Shown: one piece after another, positions 53,701-63,283 of the stretch | How positions within the stretch are numbered: the stretch's first letter is position 1 | Layout of the letters: each line of letters starts with the position of its first letter | The notes under the pieces: model-generated | Database searches by the model: none | Told to the model about the DNA's origin: nothing | The model's input: only the letters and a program-made list of their open reading frames with translations | Translations under genes and position numbers: made by a program | Origin: UBA7672 sp038326205 | Lineage (GTDB): Bacteria > Pseudomonadota > Alphaproteobacteria > Caulobacterales > Hyphomonadaceae | Direction of reading: 5' to 3' | DNA length: 64,000 nt | Assembly (NCBI GenBank): GCA_038326205.1 | Contig: JBBQJV010000001.1 | Span: 62,001 to 126,000, forward strand

Positions 53701-55545
53701 CTTTCTCGAACCGCGCGTCCAGGCGCTTCTGCCCAGCCAGTCGCTCGATGGCGAGATCATGCACATAGACAATGCTATCGGCCGCGTCTTCGTGTGCGGC
53801 GATGCGGATGGGGTGACCGATCTCGGCCTGCACGTGCAGACCCATCCGCTCCAGCACTGGAACGATCTCGGCGAGATCGAGGGGATGGTCGCGGTGATAG
53901 ATTTTCACGCGGCTGACATGGGCCTCGTAGTCCGGTCCCCACACACGCGCGCGCAACGCCTTGCCTTGCGGCAGGCCGGCAATGGCGATGAGGTCTGCAA
54001 GCCCTTCCTCGGGTTGAAAGGATTCCTTATAAGAGGCTGTGAAGCGGGCATAGGTCGCCAGCGTCTGGTCGGTTCCTGTCGAACGGGCGACGCGCACGAG
54101 CGCATCTTCCCATGTCTCGAACAGCTGGCGCATCTGCAGATCAAGCGCATCCTCGTCCGGCTCCGGATGGACACGATCAACGCCGATGATCAGATGAACG
54201 CGCGCCAGCGGACCTTCGCCGAATGAAGGATAGAAGGCGGTCGGACGGCCGCCATAGGCGTCGGCCAGCAAGCGGTGGGCACGCGTCCGAAGCTCCGAGT
54301 TGTAGCTGTCGCGGGGCGTATAGAGCAGGGCCGAGACGTAACGATCGAAGCGGTCGCGGCGGATGAAGAGGCGGGTGCGGGGGCGGAGGAGGAGGCGGAG
54401 GACCCCGGAGGAAATGCGTTGCAGATCGGCTTCGGAGATCTGGAACAGCTCGTCGCGCGGGTAGGTTTTAAGCACCAGATCGAGCTGTTTGGCCGAAAGC
54501 GCGAGCCCTTGTGCGCCGCTGCTTCCACGAACGCGATTTTGCTCCGGATCAGCGGCACCTCATCGGCCGGACGCGTATAGGCCTCCGACGTGAACAGGCC
54601 CACGAAACGCGTCTCGCCAATGACCTCACCGCGTTCGTCGTAGCGCTTCACGCCGATGTAATCCGTGAAGTTGCTGCGATGAACGCGCGTCTTCAGGCTC
54701 GCCTTGGCGACGATGATGGGAGATGGCGCGTTGATGAAGGCCCGGATGGCGGCCGTGCGCATTGTCGGTTCCGACCCGCGCGACAGGACGTTGCGGACGG
54801 TATCGCGAAGAATGCCGAGGCCTGACGTTTCGTCGATCTCTGGTTCTTCGGCAGCCAGATGCCCGTTGGCATCCAGTGCGAAGGTATAATCGCGGGCGCC
54901 GAGATAGGTGAAGTTCTCGTCAGCCAGCCAGGCAAGGAAGGCGCGGGCTTCGTTGATCTCGGCGAGGGTACGACCGCCGGTGACTTTGACGCTGGCCAGC
55001 GCCTCGGAGACGGTTTCCATCTTGGCGCGCATGGCCGCGAAGTCGGCGTTGACGACCTCTACATCTGCAAATGTCGCCTCCAGGCGCTTCTGCAGATCCA
55101 CTCGCAGCGCATCGTCCAGCAGCGGCAGGTGGATCTGGATGGTGGAGCGCTTGCCGGCAGGTCCCGTCACGACCGGGTGAAGCACGGCGCGAATCTCGAC
55201 CTTGGCGTCTTGGCAGACATTGATCGCGCTATCGACCAGAAAGGCGATGTCAGCGCCGACGATCTCGGCGATATCCAACTTCAGAGGCCTGCCGTTGGCG
55301 CCACCGGCGCGGCGCACACGAATGGCGTGGGCCGCCTGCTTTTCGTTGTCGCGGTTGAAGGCCCAAAGGCTGATGGCGAGGGCGGCGGCGTCCTCCGTCG
55401 TCAGGGCCAGAAAATCCTCGACAAAGGCGTCAGAGCCGTATTGAGCAAGGAAGCTCGTCAGCGCCTCGTCGATTTTCGACTTTGGAGCGACCGCCTGCAC
55501 GGCGGCGAGAAACTCGGCCCGGGAAAATGCGAGTTCGTTGGACAG
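50717..55545 (-). pseudogene. gdhZ: NAD-specific glutamate dehydrogenase (GdhZ-like), split by a one-base frameshift
   Basis: The large NAD-GDH deaminates glutamate to 2-oxoglutarate. Two frames cover it: the N-terminal part down to about 54500 and the catalytic C-terminal ~1,250 residues from there. Restoring one G at 54499-54503 joins KGSALSAKQL to DLVLKTYPRDELFQIS, giving about 1,609 residues, the size of Caulobacter GdhZ; the span is one base short of a multiple of three. Catalytic parts are intact (GPVARGGLRWSDRRDDFRAE, VPVGSKGGFFPK). No ATG fits the start: GGAG precedes CTG 55545 (reading SNELAFSRAEF), and GTG 55500 is the first standard codon. Either a real lesion or an assembly error. 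Confidence 0.85.
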
Positions 55546-55560
55546 GGGATGTCTCCGGAT

Positions 55561-55781
55561 TGATCGCAGGATTGATCGGGGCTGGCCATAGCAGGGAGGC
55601 GATCACGAACGAGTCGAGGCGAGCGATTGCTAACCCCGCGCGGGATAACCGGGCAAGAGCAAGATAGCGCATGAATGTAATCTTCCGCGTGCTGCAGTGC
55701 GATGAAAACTACCCGCGAGGCATCCTCAACGCGTATCGCGGCATTCCAGCAAGCAAACCAATAGACACGCTCAATTGAAAA
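55561..55781. other. Intergenic region upstream of NAD-GDH
   Basis: About 220 bp between the AI-2E exporter stop and the NAD-GDH start on the same strand. No gene is supported. It should hold the NAD-GDH promoter; I cannot place its boxes with confidence. Confidence 0.35.
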
Positions 55782-57002
55782 TCAGCGCGAGTTGAGCATG
55801 GCTGCAGCCAGTTCGGCTTTGGTTTCCGCACCGGGCTCCACGGCAGAATCGCCCGGATCGCCATCGGCCGACATCAGCACCGCAATCCAACGCGCACCGG
55901 GTATCTGCGCCAGCACGATCATGATCAGAACGGTCAGCGGCGCCGACAGGAACATGCCCGGCGCTCCCCACAAGGCGCCCCAGACCGCAAGTGACAAAAG
56001 GACCACCAGCGCCGACAGGTTGAGGCTCTTGGCCTGCATGCGCGGGGCAACGAAATTTCCGATCAGGAACTGCCACACCGCCACGCCGGAAAACACGATG
56101 GCGCCGCAGAGCAGGGAATCGGCCGGCATCCATTGCGGCCAGGATGATTGCGGCTGCACAACCGCGAACAGGGCAGGCAGCACGGTCGCGATGATCGACC
56201 CGACCGTCGGAATGTAGTTGAGGACAAAAATAACGAAGGCCCAGAACAGGGCGTTGTCGAGGCCGATCGTGATCTGCGTCACATAGGTGAGCGATGTCGC
56301 AATGATCGACAGTGCCGTCTGCACCCACAGATACTGTTCCATCGCGCGGCGAACTTCGGCGCCGATCAGGTTGGCGCGGACACGATCATCGGGCCGCACG
56401 AAGATCCGGTCGAGCTTGCGGGCAAAGGTTCCCGCTGTCACGATCAGGAAGGCGACGTATATAAAGACAAGCACCATGTCGCCGACGAGTCCGGAGACGA
56501 CATTGCCGGCAAGCTGCGCCAGGCTGGTCGCGTTGTTCGACAGCAGTTGGGCGACGGTGGGCGGTTGGGCTGGCGCGATGGCCTCGACCGGGGCGAGCGC
56601 CACGTCCGGTGCGAGCAGCGTTGTGGCTTCCGGAAGCGGGGGGGCCAGCAGGCCGAGCTGCGTGTAAACCTTCTTGATGATGTCGTTTATATGCCGTTCG
56701 TATTCACTGGACTTGCCGACGAATTCTTCGACTGCGCCGCGAATGACGCCGATGAAGATGACGATCGAGAGCACCACGATGGTCACGGCCATCACATAGG
56801 TGAGCCAGCCGGGAACTTTCGGAAAATACTTGCGGATGACGCGGGAAAACCCCTCCATCACCAACCAGACGAAGATCGCCATGGCGAAGGGACCGAGGAT
56901 TCGGGCGCCCTGATGCAGCACAAAGCCAATAGCTACGGTGGCGATGATCCATACCCCGGCCGTCAACCAGGTCCAGTTGGTAACCCTGCTGGGTGTGCTC
57001 AT
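55782..57002 (-). CDS. AI-2E family transporter (PerM-like)
   Basis: 406 residues. About eight membrane helices with the family's central soluble loop (about 95-165, Pro/Ala-rich). Landmarks: ARILGPFAMAIFVWLVMEGF, GLVGDMVLVFIYVAFLIVTA, LNYIPTVGSIIATVLPALFA and LSLAVWGALWGAPGMFLSAP (20 residues each). The family was named for the AI-2 exporter TqsA, but members have varied roles and the substrate is unknown here. It is divergent from the HerA-like gene. Confidence 0.91.
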   Translation of the reverse strand: MSTPSRVTNWTWLTAGVWIIATVAIGFVLHQGARILGPFAMAIFVWLVMEGFSRVIRKYFPKVPGWLTYVMAVTIVVLSIVIFIGVIRGAVEEFVGKSSEYERHINDIIKKVYTQLGLLAPPLPEATTLLAPDVALAPVEAIAPAQPPTVAQLLSNNATSLAQLAGNVVSGLVGDMVLVFIYVAFLIVTAGTFARKLDRIFVRPDDRVRANLIGAEVRRAMEQYLWVQTALSIIATSLTYVTQITIGLDNALFWAFVIFVLNYIPTVGSIIATVLPALFAVVQPQSSWPQWMPADSLLCGAIVFSGVAVWQFLIGNFVAPRMQAKSLNLSALVVLLSLAVWGALWGAPGMFLSAPLTVLIMIVLAQIPGARWIAVLMSADGDPGDSAVEPGAETKAELAAAMLNSR

Positions 57003-57118
57003 GAGATGAGACTTATTGATTTTGCGGCGGCCTGCAAAGGCAGTTCATTGTCGGGGGACTTTGCCTTGCCGCCGGCGCCCCCTCTGATAGCAATAACCCT
57101 CGTTCTGGAGCGTTCGGC

Positions 57119-58666
57119 ATGACTGACAGCATTTTCCTCGGCGGCGGCGGGCCGGATCACAAGTCCCCACAGGGCCTTCTGCTGGCGCGCGCCAACCGGC
57201 ACGGGCTGGTGGCCGGGGCGACCGGGACGGGCAAGACCGTGACGTTGCAGATCATGGCGGAGCAGTTCTCGGCCGCCGGGGTTCCCGTGTTCTGCGCCGA
57301 TGTGAAGGGCGACCTGTCCGGCATCTGCGTCGCGGGAACGCCCGAGGGCAAGTCGCTGGAGAAGATCAACGAGCGCGTCGCTCAGATCGGCATGGACCCC
57401 ATCGTCTATGGCGCTCCTCCCTGCATGTTCTGGGACCTCTATGGCAAGAAGGGTCATCCGATCCGCGCGACTGTCTCGGAGATGGGGCCACAGCTCCTGT
57501 CGCGCCTGTTGCAGCTCAACGACACGCAGGAAGGCGTTGTCACCATTGCCTTCCAGTATGCCGACGACAACGGTCTGCTGCTTCTGGACTTCAAGGATCT
57601 GCGCAGCCTGCTGGGGCACGTCTCCTCGATCGCATCCGAAATCCAGCGCACCTATGGCAATGTGGCGCCAGCCTCGATCGGCGCGGTGCAGCGCCAGCTG
57701 CTGCTGCTGGAGCGGCAGGGCGCAGAGCAGTTTTTTGGTGAGCCGGCGCTCGAGCTGAAAGACTTCATGCGCGTAGGCGCGGATGGCCGGGGGTACATCT
57801 CCATCCTCGACGCCACGACGCTGATTAACAATCCGCGGCTTTATTCCACCTTTCTGTTGTGGCTTCTGGCCGAACTGTTCGAACAGCTTCCCGAGGTTGG
57901 CGATCCGGACAAGCCAAAACTGGTGTTCTTCTTTGACGAAGCTCACCTGTTGTTCGAGGGGGCGCCTAAGGCGCTGGTCGACAAGATCGAACAAGTGGTG
58001 CGCCTGATCCGCTCCAAGGGCGTCGGCGTCTTTTTCGTGACCCAGAACCCGAAAGACCTGCCCGAGACTGTACTGGCCCAGCTTGGCACACGCATCCAGC
58101 ACGCGTTGCGGGCGTACACACCCACGGAGCGCAAGGGTGTGAAGGCGGCGGCGCAAAGCTTCCGGCCCAATCCGGCGATCGACACTGAACAGGTCATTAC
58201 CGAGCTAGGTATGGGCGAGGCGCTTGTCTCCTCGCTCGACGCCAAGGGCGCGCCCACCATGGTGGAGCGGACGATCATCCGCCCGCCTTCCTCGCGCCTC
58301 GGCCCGGCAACAGACGAAGAGCGTGCGCTGGTTCAGGCGCAGAGCCCGGTCGCGATCAAGTACGACACCACGATCGACCGCGTGTCAGCTTATGAAATGC
58401 TGACGGGGCGCGAGGAGAAATCCGCGCGCGACAAGGCTGCGCTCGCACGCACAGAAGCAGCGGAAGTGGAAGCCGCCAACGCACGGAAAGAAGCTGCCAA
58501 GGCCGCTGCGGCCGCCAGAGCACAGGCGACTGCGCGTGCGCCGGTACAGCGTAAGTCGACCCGCCAGACGCCAGTCGAGGCCGCCTCCAGCACCTTCATG
58601 CGCACGGCCACGCGCGAGCTCACCAAGTTCGTGTTCCGCGGCATGTTCGGCAACAGGAAGCGCTAA
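57119..58666 (+). CDS. HerA-like ATPase, DUF853 (YjgR) family
   Basis: 515 residues. P-loop ATPase with Walker A AGATGTGKTVTL (about 32-43), VFCADVKGDLSGIC, Walker B KLVFFFDEAHLLFEGAPKAL (20 residues) and the sensor GVFFVTQNPKDLPETVLAQL. The C-terminal ~80 residues include an Ala/Lys/Arg-rich coiled coil and end in ELTKFVFRGMFGNRKR. DUF853 proteins are HerA/FtsK-superfamily members of unknown function, found alone in many Proteobacteria and without a NurA partner, as here. The SRAP gene follows after 5 bp. Confidence 0.92.
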   Translation: MTDSIFLGGGGPDHKSPQGLLLARANRHGLVAGATGTGKTVTLQIMAEQFSAAGVPVFCADVKGDLSGICVAGTPEGKSLEKINERVAQIGMDPIVYGAPPCMFWDLYGKKGHPIRATVSEMGPQLLSRLLQLNDTQEGVVTIAFQYADDNGLLLLDFKDLRSLLGHVSSIASEIQRTYGNVAPASIGAVQRQLLLLERQGAEQFFGEPALELKDFMRVGADGRGYISILDATTLINNPRLYSTFLLWLLAELFEQLPEVGDPDKPKLVFFFDEAHLLFEGAPKALVDKIEQVVRLIRSKGVGVFFVTQNPKDLPETVLAQLGTRIQHALRAYTPTERKGVKAAAQSFRPNPAIDTEQVITELGMGEALVSSLDAKGAPTMVERTIIRPPSSRLGPATDEERALVQAQSPVAIKYDTTIDRVSAYEMLTGREEKSARDKAALARTEAAEVEAANARKEAAKAAAAARAQATARAPVQRKSTRQTPVEAASSTFMRTATRELTKFVFRGMFGNRKR

Positions 58667-58671
58667 GACAG

Positions 58672-59328
58672 ATGTGCGGGAAATTTACCCAGATGGCGTC
58701 GTGGGAGGAGGTTATCGCCTTCTCCCAGCCGCTAACGGCGATTCCCGAAGACCAGTCTGTGACTGTCTCGACGCCGATGCGATCCGCCAAGGTCATGCGG
58801 CTGGGCGAAGATGGCAAACGCGAGCTCGCGCCAATGCGCTGGGGTTTCTCGAAGCCTGACAACCCTTCGTTCAAGCCCGATCACATGCACGCGCGGGGCG
58901 AGACCGTGGATACGCGGCCGACTTTTGCCGAGAGTTTTGCCGAGCGGCGCGGCATCGTGCTAGTTGAAACCTTCAACGAGGGCGAAGAGCAGCCGGGCGG
59001 CAAGACGAAGCAATGGATGATTCGTCCGAAGGATCGCAAGCCCATCGCGATCGCCGTTATCTGGGAGGAGTGGCAGGGCGACAATGGCGCAGAAGCGACA
59101 TTCGTCATGCTCACGACGCCGCCCAATCCTCTGATCGCGCGCATCACGGATCGCATGCCGGCGATCCTGCACCAGGAAGACTGGCCGACGTGGCTTGGCG
59201 AGACCAACGCGCCAAGCGCTGCAATCAAAGGCTTGCTGCGCACGTTCGATGATGAAGGCGCGTGGGAGTTGAGCGAACAGGCATCGTCGAAGTCCGCGAA
59301 GACGAAGCCGCAGATGGATCTGTTCTAG
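58672..59328 (+). CDS. SRAP domain protein (YedK/HMCES-like), divergent subfamily
   Basis: 218 residues. SRAP proteins form a covalent bond with abasic sites in single-stranded DNA through Cys2. Cys2 is present (MCGKFTQ). The region that holds Asn in most members reads HMHARGETVDTRPTF, with His in that place, and the RMP region reads ARITDRMPAIL, where most members have His-Asp-Arg-Met-Pro. The Glu of LVETFNEGEE is present. This looks like a distinct subfamily that also begins MCGKFTQMASW. It is probably co-transcribed with the HerA-like gene. Confidence 0.86.
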   Translation: MCGKFTQMASWEEVIAFSQPLTAIPEDQSVTVSTPMRSAKVMRLGEDGKRELAPMRWGFSKPDNPSFKPDHMHARGETVDTRPTFAESFAERRGIVLVETFNEGEEQPGGKTKQWMIRPKDRKPIAIAVIWEEWQGDNGAEATFVMLTTPPNPLIARITDRMPAILHQEDWPTWLGETNAPSAAIKGLLRTFDDEGAWELSEQASSKSAKTKPQMDLF

Positions 59329-59515
59329 GCGCGTTATTGATCGTCACGACACGGATGATCGCCCGTAAAAGTTTTTTGAAAAAAGTTTCGCCGAAGACTC
59401 GCGAAGGCGATTTTGGAAACTATGCGTTCAGCTTCTCGATGCAGGTTGCCTCCATCAGATCGACACGGCGATGCGAAGTGCGGAGCCGGTCCAAACAGAC
59501 AATCAGGAGTGCAGA

Positions 59516-59902
59516 ATGCCTACCTCGAAAAAAACCACGAAGAAGAAATCGGTTGCCGCAAAGGTTGCCGTCGCCAAAGCTGTCGCGCCGAAAGTCATGA
59601 CCAGGAAAGCGAGCGCCCCGAAGGCTGTCGCCAACGTGATCAGGATGCCGCTCGCCATTCCGACCGCGCCGATGCCGGTTGCTGTCGTGGCGCCGATCTC
59701 CAACGTGATCCGGATGACCCCGAAGAAGGCGATCGCGAAGAAGCCGGTTGCAAAAAAGCCCGCCGCCAAGAAGCCGGTTGCGAAGGCTGCGGTGAAGAAG
59801 CCGGTCGCCAAGAAGCACGTCGCGAAAAAGCTCGCCCTGAAAATGAAGTTTGCCGCAGCCGCCGTGAAGCCGACAAAGCAAGTCGCGCGCAAGAAGAAGT
59901 AA
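59516..59902 (+). CDS. Histone H1-like / Lys-Ala-Pro-rich basic protein
   Basis: 128 residues. Very basic. The N-terminal part (TSKKTTKKKSVAAKVAVAKA) and a C-terminal run of KKPVAKK-type units are separated by a hydrophobic, Met/Pro-containing middle with two copies of a SNVIRM/ANVIRM motif (residues about 39-44 and 63-68). Such proteins bind nucleic acids non-specifically, like eukaryotic H1 tails or bacterial HctB-type proteins. AGGAG at 59505-59509 sets the start at 59516. Low-complexity composition prevents a family call beyond H1-like. Confidence 0.72.
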   Translation: MPTSKKTTKKKSVAAKVAVAKAVAPKVMTRKASAPKAVANVIRMPLAIPTAPMPVAVVAPISNVIRMTPKKAIAKKPVAKKPAAKKPVAKAAVKKPVAKKHVAKKLALKMKFAAAAVKPTKQVARKKK

Positions 59903-59937
59903 GAACCGCCGCAGCGGTCTAAATCTCCGACGACTGC

Positions 59938-59965
59938 TCCGGCGCGATCCCACAAGGGTCGCGCC
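59938..59965 (+). terminator. Hairpin after the H1-like gene
   Basis: CCGGCGCGATCC, a CACAA loop and GGGTCGCGCCGG form a long stem with one mismatch. The following TTGCGTTT is a poor T-run, so it may be an imperfect terminator or a bidirectional spacer before the convergent ubiB. Confidence 0.55.
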
Positions 59966-59991
59966 GGTTGCGTTTCAGGGCCAGCTCTGGC

Positions 59992-61533
59992 CTACGGCTT
60001 GTAGATCAGCACAAGCCAGAGCCCCGCGGCGGAGGCGGCGCTTATGATCACGCCGGAGAGGAACCAGCCCCAGCCGCTTGTGCGCTTCACGACGACAGGT
60101 GCAGGCGAGGGGGCAGACGCCTTGTTGAGCGCAGCTTCAAGTTTTGCCAGCGTCTCGGGCAAATGGCGTAGGCGGGCGAGGGCCTCGCCAGCGGTCTTGA
60201 TGGCCAGCTTGCGCAGTCCCTCGGGTCCGAACTCGCGGCGGCTCCAGCGTTCGACGATGGGTTGCGCGGCCTGCCAGATATTGTGCCCGGGATCGAGCGT
60301 GCGGGCGACGCCTTCGACCTGCACCATCGTTTTCTGCAACAGGATGAGCTCCGGACGCAGGTGCATGCCGAACTGCCGGGTGATGTCGAACAGCTGCAGC
60401 AGGACGCGCGCCATCGAGACGTCAGTGGCGTCCTTGCCGAAGATTGGCTCGCCGACAGAACGAAGCGCCTGAGCGAACTCGTCCATCGAATGAGATGCAG
60501 GCACATAGCCCGCCTCGAAGTGAACCTGCGAGACGCGCTTGTAGTCGCGCTCGAGGAAGCCCTTGAGAATTTGCGCGAGGAACAGGCGTTCGTTCTGGCC
60601 GATGCGGCCCATGATGCCGAAGTCGACCAGTACAAGACGTCTATCGGGCGTCAGGATCATGTTCCCTTCGTGCAGGTCGGCATGAAAGAAGCCATGGTCG
60701 AGCGCGCAGGCGAGGAAGCCGCGCGTGACGCGGTTGGCGAGGTCGATACGCTCTTCGGGCGACAGAGGGCCGGGGTTGGTGAGCGAGCGGCCTTCGATCC
60801 ATTCCGTTGTCAGCACGCGCTGGCTGGTGCGTTCCCAATCCACTTTCGGGGCCTCGACATAGCCGTCGATGGCCGCAATCTCGGCGAACTCCGATGCAGC
60901 GCCCGCCTCGAAGCGGAGGTCCATCTCACGGGTGAGCGAGCGGGCCATGGTGTCGATAAAGGCGGCGGGTTCCATCCGCTGGATTTCGGGATTGCCGCTT
61001 TTCTGGGCCGAATAGGCGACACGCTTCATCGCGCGCAGTTCCAGCTCCATGGTGCGTTCGATATTGGGGCGCAGGATTTTAACGGCCTTCGCTCCGTTCG
61101 GCGTTTCGAGCTTGTGGACCTGCGCCACGGAGGCCGCAGCGATCGGGTCAGAGAGGTTGGTGAAGAGGCGAGAGGCTTCCGCGCCGAACTGGTCACGCAA
61201 GGCCTTGACGGCCAGCGCTTTCGAGAAGGGCGGCACCGCGTCCTTGAGACTGGAAAGATCCGTCGCTGCGGTGACGCCGATCACGTCTGGTCGTGTCGCC
61301 ATGAACTGGCCGAGCTTGATCCAGGCAGGGCCGAGCTTTTCGAGGGCGCGGGCGAAGCGTTGTCCCGGTCGACCCTTGCCGCCGCCACCCGGCAGGATGC
61401 GCAGGATCGCGCCGGCGGCTTTCGCGGCGAACGGCATGCGGCTGCGATAGGCGTCGGGAATGACGACATCGTTCCGCACCATGACAGCGCCGGCGCGAGC
61501 GAGGCGCAGATAGTCGGACAGGGCGGAGAACAT
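59992..61533 (-). CDS. ubiB: UbiB family atypical kinase (ubiquinone biosynthesis)
   Basis: 513 residues. The ABC1/ADCK-like fold has the KxGQ motif in AWIKLGQFMATRPDVIG, the Ala-rich loop PIAAASVAQVH in place of a Gly-rich loop, catalytic HADLHEGNMIL and DFG in VLVDFGIMGR. A C-terminal membrane helix pair ends the protein (GWFLSGVIISAASAAGLWLV). UbiB is needed for ubiquinone synthesis in the hydroxylation branch and is thought to act as an ATPase. It starts 3 bp after ubiE. Confidence 0.96.
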   Translation of the reverse strand: MFSALSDYLRLARAGAVMVRNDVVIPDAYRSRMPFAAKAAGAILRILPGGGGKGRPGQRFARALEKLGPAWIKLGQFMATRPDVIGVTAATDLSSLKDAVPPFSKALAVKALRDQFGAEASRLFTNLSDPIAAASVAQVHKLETPNGAKAVKILRPNIERTMELELRAMKRVAYSAQKSGNPEIQRMEPAAFIDTMARSLTREMDLRFEAGAASEFAEIAAIDGYVEAPKVDWERTSQRVLTTEWIEGRSLTNPGPLSPEERIDLANRVTRGFLACALDHGFFHADLHEGNMILTPDRRLVLVDFGIMGRIGQNERLFLAQILKGFLERDYKRVSQVHFEAGYVPASHSMDEFAQALRSVGEPIFGKDATDVSMARVLLQLFDITRQFGMHLRPELILLQKTMVQVEGVARTLDPGHNIWQAAQPIVERWSRREFGPEGLRKLAIKTAGEALARLRHLPETLAKLEAALNKASAPSPAPVVVKRTSGWGWFLSGVIISAASAAGLWLVLIYKP

Positions 61534-61536
61534 GGC

Positions 61537-62295
61537 CTACACCGCCCATCCGGTATGGAGGCAGGCGGCGCCGCCGGAATAGTTCCAATAGTTCACTTGC
61601 GAGAACCCGGCGGCGCGGATGCGTTCGGCGAAATCCGCCTGGTTGGGAAAGCGGCGGATCGATTCGACGAGATACTGATACGAGGCCTTGTCACCCGTCA
61701 CCAGTTCGCCCATCGCCGGGATCACGTTGAACGAATAGGCGTCATACGCATCCTGCAGCACACGATGGGTCATGTGCGAGAATTCGAGGCAGGCGAAACG
61801 CCCGCCCGGCTTCAGCACGCGACGGAATTCAGACAGCGCCTTGTCGATCTCCACAACATTGCGGATGCCGAAGGAGATGGTGACCGCGTCCGCCGAGCGA
61901 TTCGGGAAGGGGAGCAGGGCGGCGTCGCACGCAACGCGCGGCATGTTGCGATCGGTGGGCTTGATGCCCGCCACCAGCATCGCCTCGTTGATGTCGGATA
62001 CGACAGTGAAGGTTTCAGTCTCCACGTTGCGGCGGCGCGCGACTTCACTGGCTTTTTTCTGGAAGGCACGGGCCACGTCGCCTGTGCCACCGGCAACATC
62101 GATCAGTGTCTCGCCGGGCTGGGGGTTGAGCCACGCGATCATGTTGGACTTCCAGATCCTGTGAACGCCTGCCGACATCAGGTAGTTCATCAGGTCGTAT
62201 TTCGAGGCGACAGACGCGAACACGCCTTTGACGCGGCGAGATTTTTCATCCCGGCTGACGTCCTCGAACCCGAAAGAGACTTTATCATCGTCCAT
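61537..62295 (-). CDS. ubiE: Demethylmenaquinone/ubiquinone methyltransferase UbiE
   Basis: About 252 residues. SAM-dependent C-methyltransferase of ubiquinone synthesis. Motif I is ETLIDVAGGTGDVARAF, followed by VVSDINEAMLVAG, AVTISFGIRNVVEIDKAL and RVLKPGGRFACLEFSH, all family signatures. The end YWNYSGGAACLHTGW is typical of alphaproteobacterial UbiE. ATG 62295 (MDDDKVSFGF) is preferred to ATG 62307. It shares an operon with ubiB and is divergent from mutM with about 46 bp between starts. Confidence 0.96.
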   Translation of the reverse strand: MDDDKVSFGFEDVSRDEKSRRVKGVFASVASKYDLMNYLMSAGVHRIWKSNMIAWLNPQPGETLIDVAGGTGDVARAFQKKASEVARRRNVETETFTVVSDINEAMLVAGIKPTDRNMPRVACDAALLPFPNRSADAVTISFGIRNVVEIDKALSEFRRVLKPGGRFACLEFSHMTHRVLQDAYDAYSFNVIPAMGELVTGDKASYQYLVESIRRFPNQADFAERIRAAGFSQVNYWNYSGGAACLHTGWAV

Positions 62296-62341
62296 GACCC
62301 CGAACATAGGCGAACCGGGTGCGCGGGGCTATATGCGGGCG

Positions 62342-63187
62342 ATGCCAGAATTGCCTGAAGTCGAGACTGTTCGTCGCGGGCTTGCCCCCGCCATGGAAGG
62401 TAAACGCATCCTGCGTGTCGAGACGCGCCGTAAGGATCTGCGTTTCCCGTTCCCCGAGAAATTTAACCAACGGATCGAAGGGGCGCAGCTCACCCGGCTC
62501 GGGCGGCGGGCGAAGTATCTGGTGGGCGATTTGTCCAACGGGGAGGCCCTCATCATGCATCTGGGGATGACGGGGCGGTTCACGGTCTCCGGAAAGAAGA
62601 AGGGTGAGTTTTATCATCCGGCTGGCGAGGACGAAAAGCACGACCATGTGGTGTTCGACATGGCGGGCGGAGCGCGGGTGGTTTTCAACGATGCACGGCG
62701 GTTCGGGTTCATGGACCTTTGGCCTCTGGATGACATCGACAATTATGCGCCGTTTGCCGGCATGGGACCGGAGCCGATCTCGAATGCATTTTCCGGCGCG
62801 TACCTGAAGGAGGCTTTCAAGGACAAGAAGACGCCGGTGAAGTCGGCGCTGCTTGACCAGACTATCGTGGCCGGTCTTGGCAACATCTATGTGTGCGAGG
62901 CGCTGTTCCGGTCGGGGATCAGTCCGAAGAAGCTGGCTGGAGCGATCAGGCGGGACAAGCTCGAAACGCTGGCGGTTGAAGTTCGCAAAGTGATCGAGGA
63001 GGCGATCTTAGCTGGCGGTTCGACCATATCGGATTTCAAGACAGCGAGTGGGGAGTTGGGATATTTCCAGCACCGCTTCCAGGTTTATGATCGGGAGGGG
63101 GATGACTGCGTGGTGTGCGCGAAGCCGGTGAAGCGGCTGGTTCAGTCGGGACGCTCGACGTTTTATTGTGCGGTGTGTCAGCGCTAG
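62342..63187 (+). CDS. mutM: Formamidopyrimidine-DNA glycosylase MutM (Fpg)
   Basis: 281 residues. It removes 8-oxoguanine and FaPy lesions. The catalytic N-terminus MPELPEVETVRRGL is intact (Pro2, Glu3 after Met removal), Lys is in the LGMTGRFTV region, the H2TH part shows LLDQTIVAGLGNIYVCEALF and the zinc finger at the end reads CVVC ... YCAVCQR. ATG 62342 is required for the Pro2 nucleophile; the frame from 62228 overlaps ubiE. mutM next to ubiE-ubiB is a standard alphaproteobacterial arrangement. Confidence 0.97.
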   Translation: MPELPEVETVRRGLAPAMEGKRILRVETRRKDLRFPFPEKFNQRIEGAQLTRLGRRAKYLVGDLSNGEALIMHLGMTGRFTVSGKKKGEFYHPAGEDEKHDHVVFDMAGGARVVFNDARRFGFMDLWPLDDIDNYAPFAGMGPEPISNAFSGAYLKEAFKDKKTPVKSALLDQTIVAGLGNIYVCEALFRSGISPKKLAGAIRRDKLETLAVEVRKVIEEAILAGGSTISDFKTASGELGYFQHRFQVYDREGDDCVVCAKPVKRLVQSGRSTFYCAVCQR

Positions 63188-63283
63188 TCGCAGCAGTGCT
63201 ATCCCTGCGGCGGTGGGGCCGGGGTTGGGTGTTGGGGGTGTTGGCCTGAGTTAGATCAGTCCAGATGCATGCGCACGCCAACA

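Noticed and set aside
60262..62358. 698-codon plus-strand frame opposite ubiB and ubiE
   Set aside because: It is the antisense shadow of two certain genes, with His/Arg/Gly-rich composition and no ribosome site or domain.
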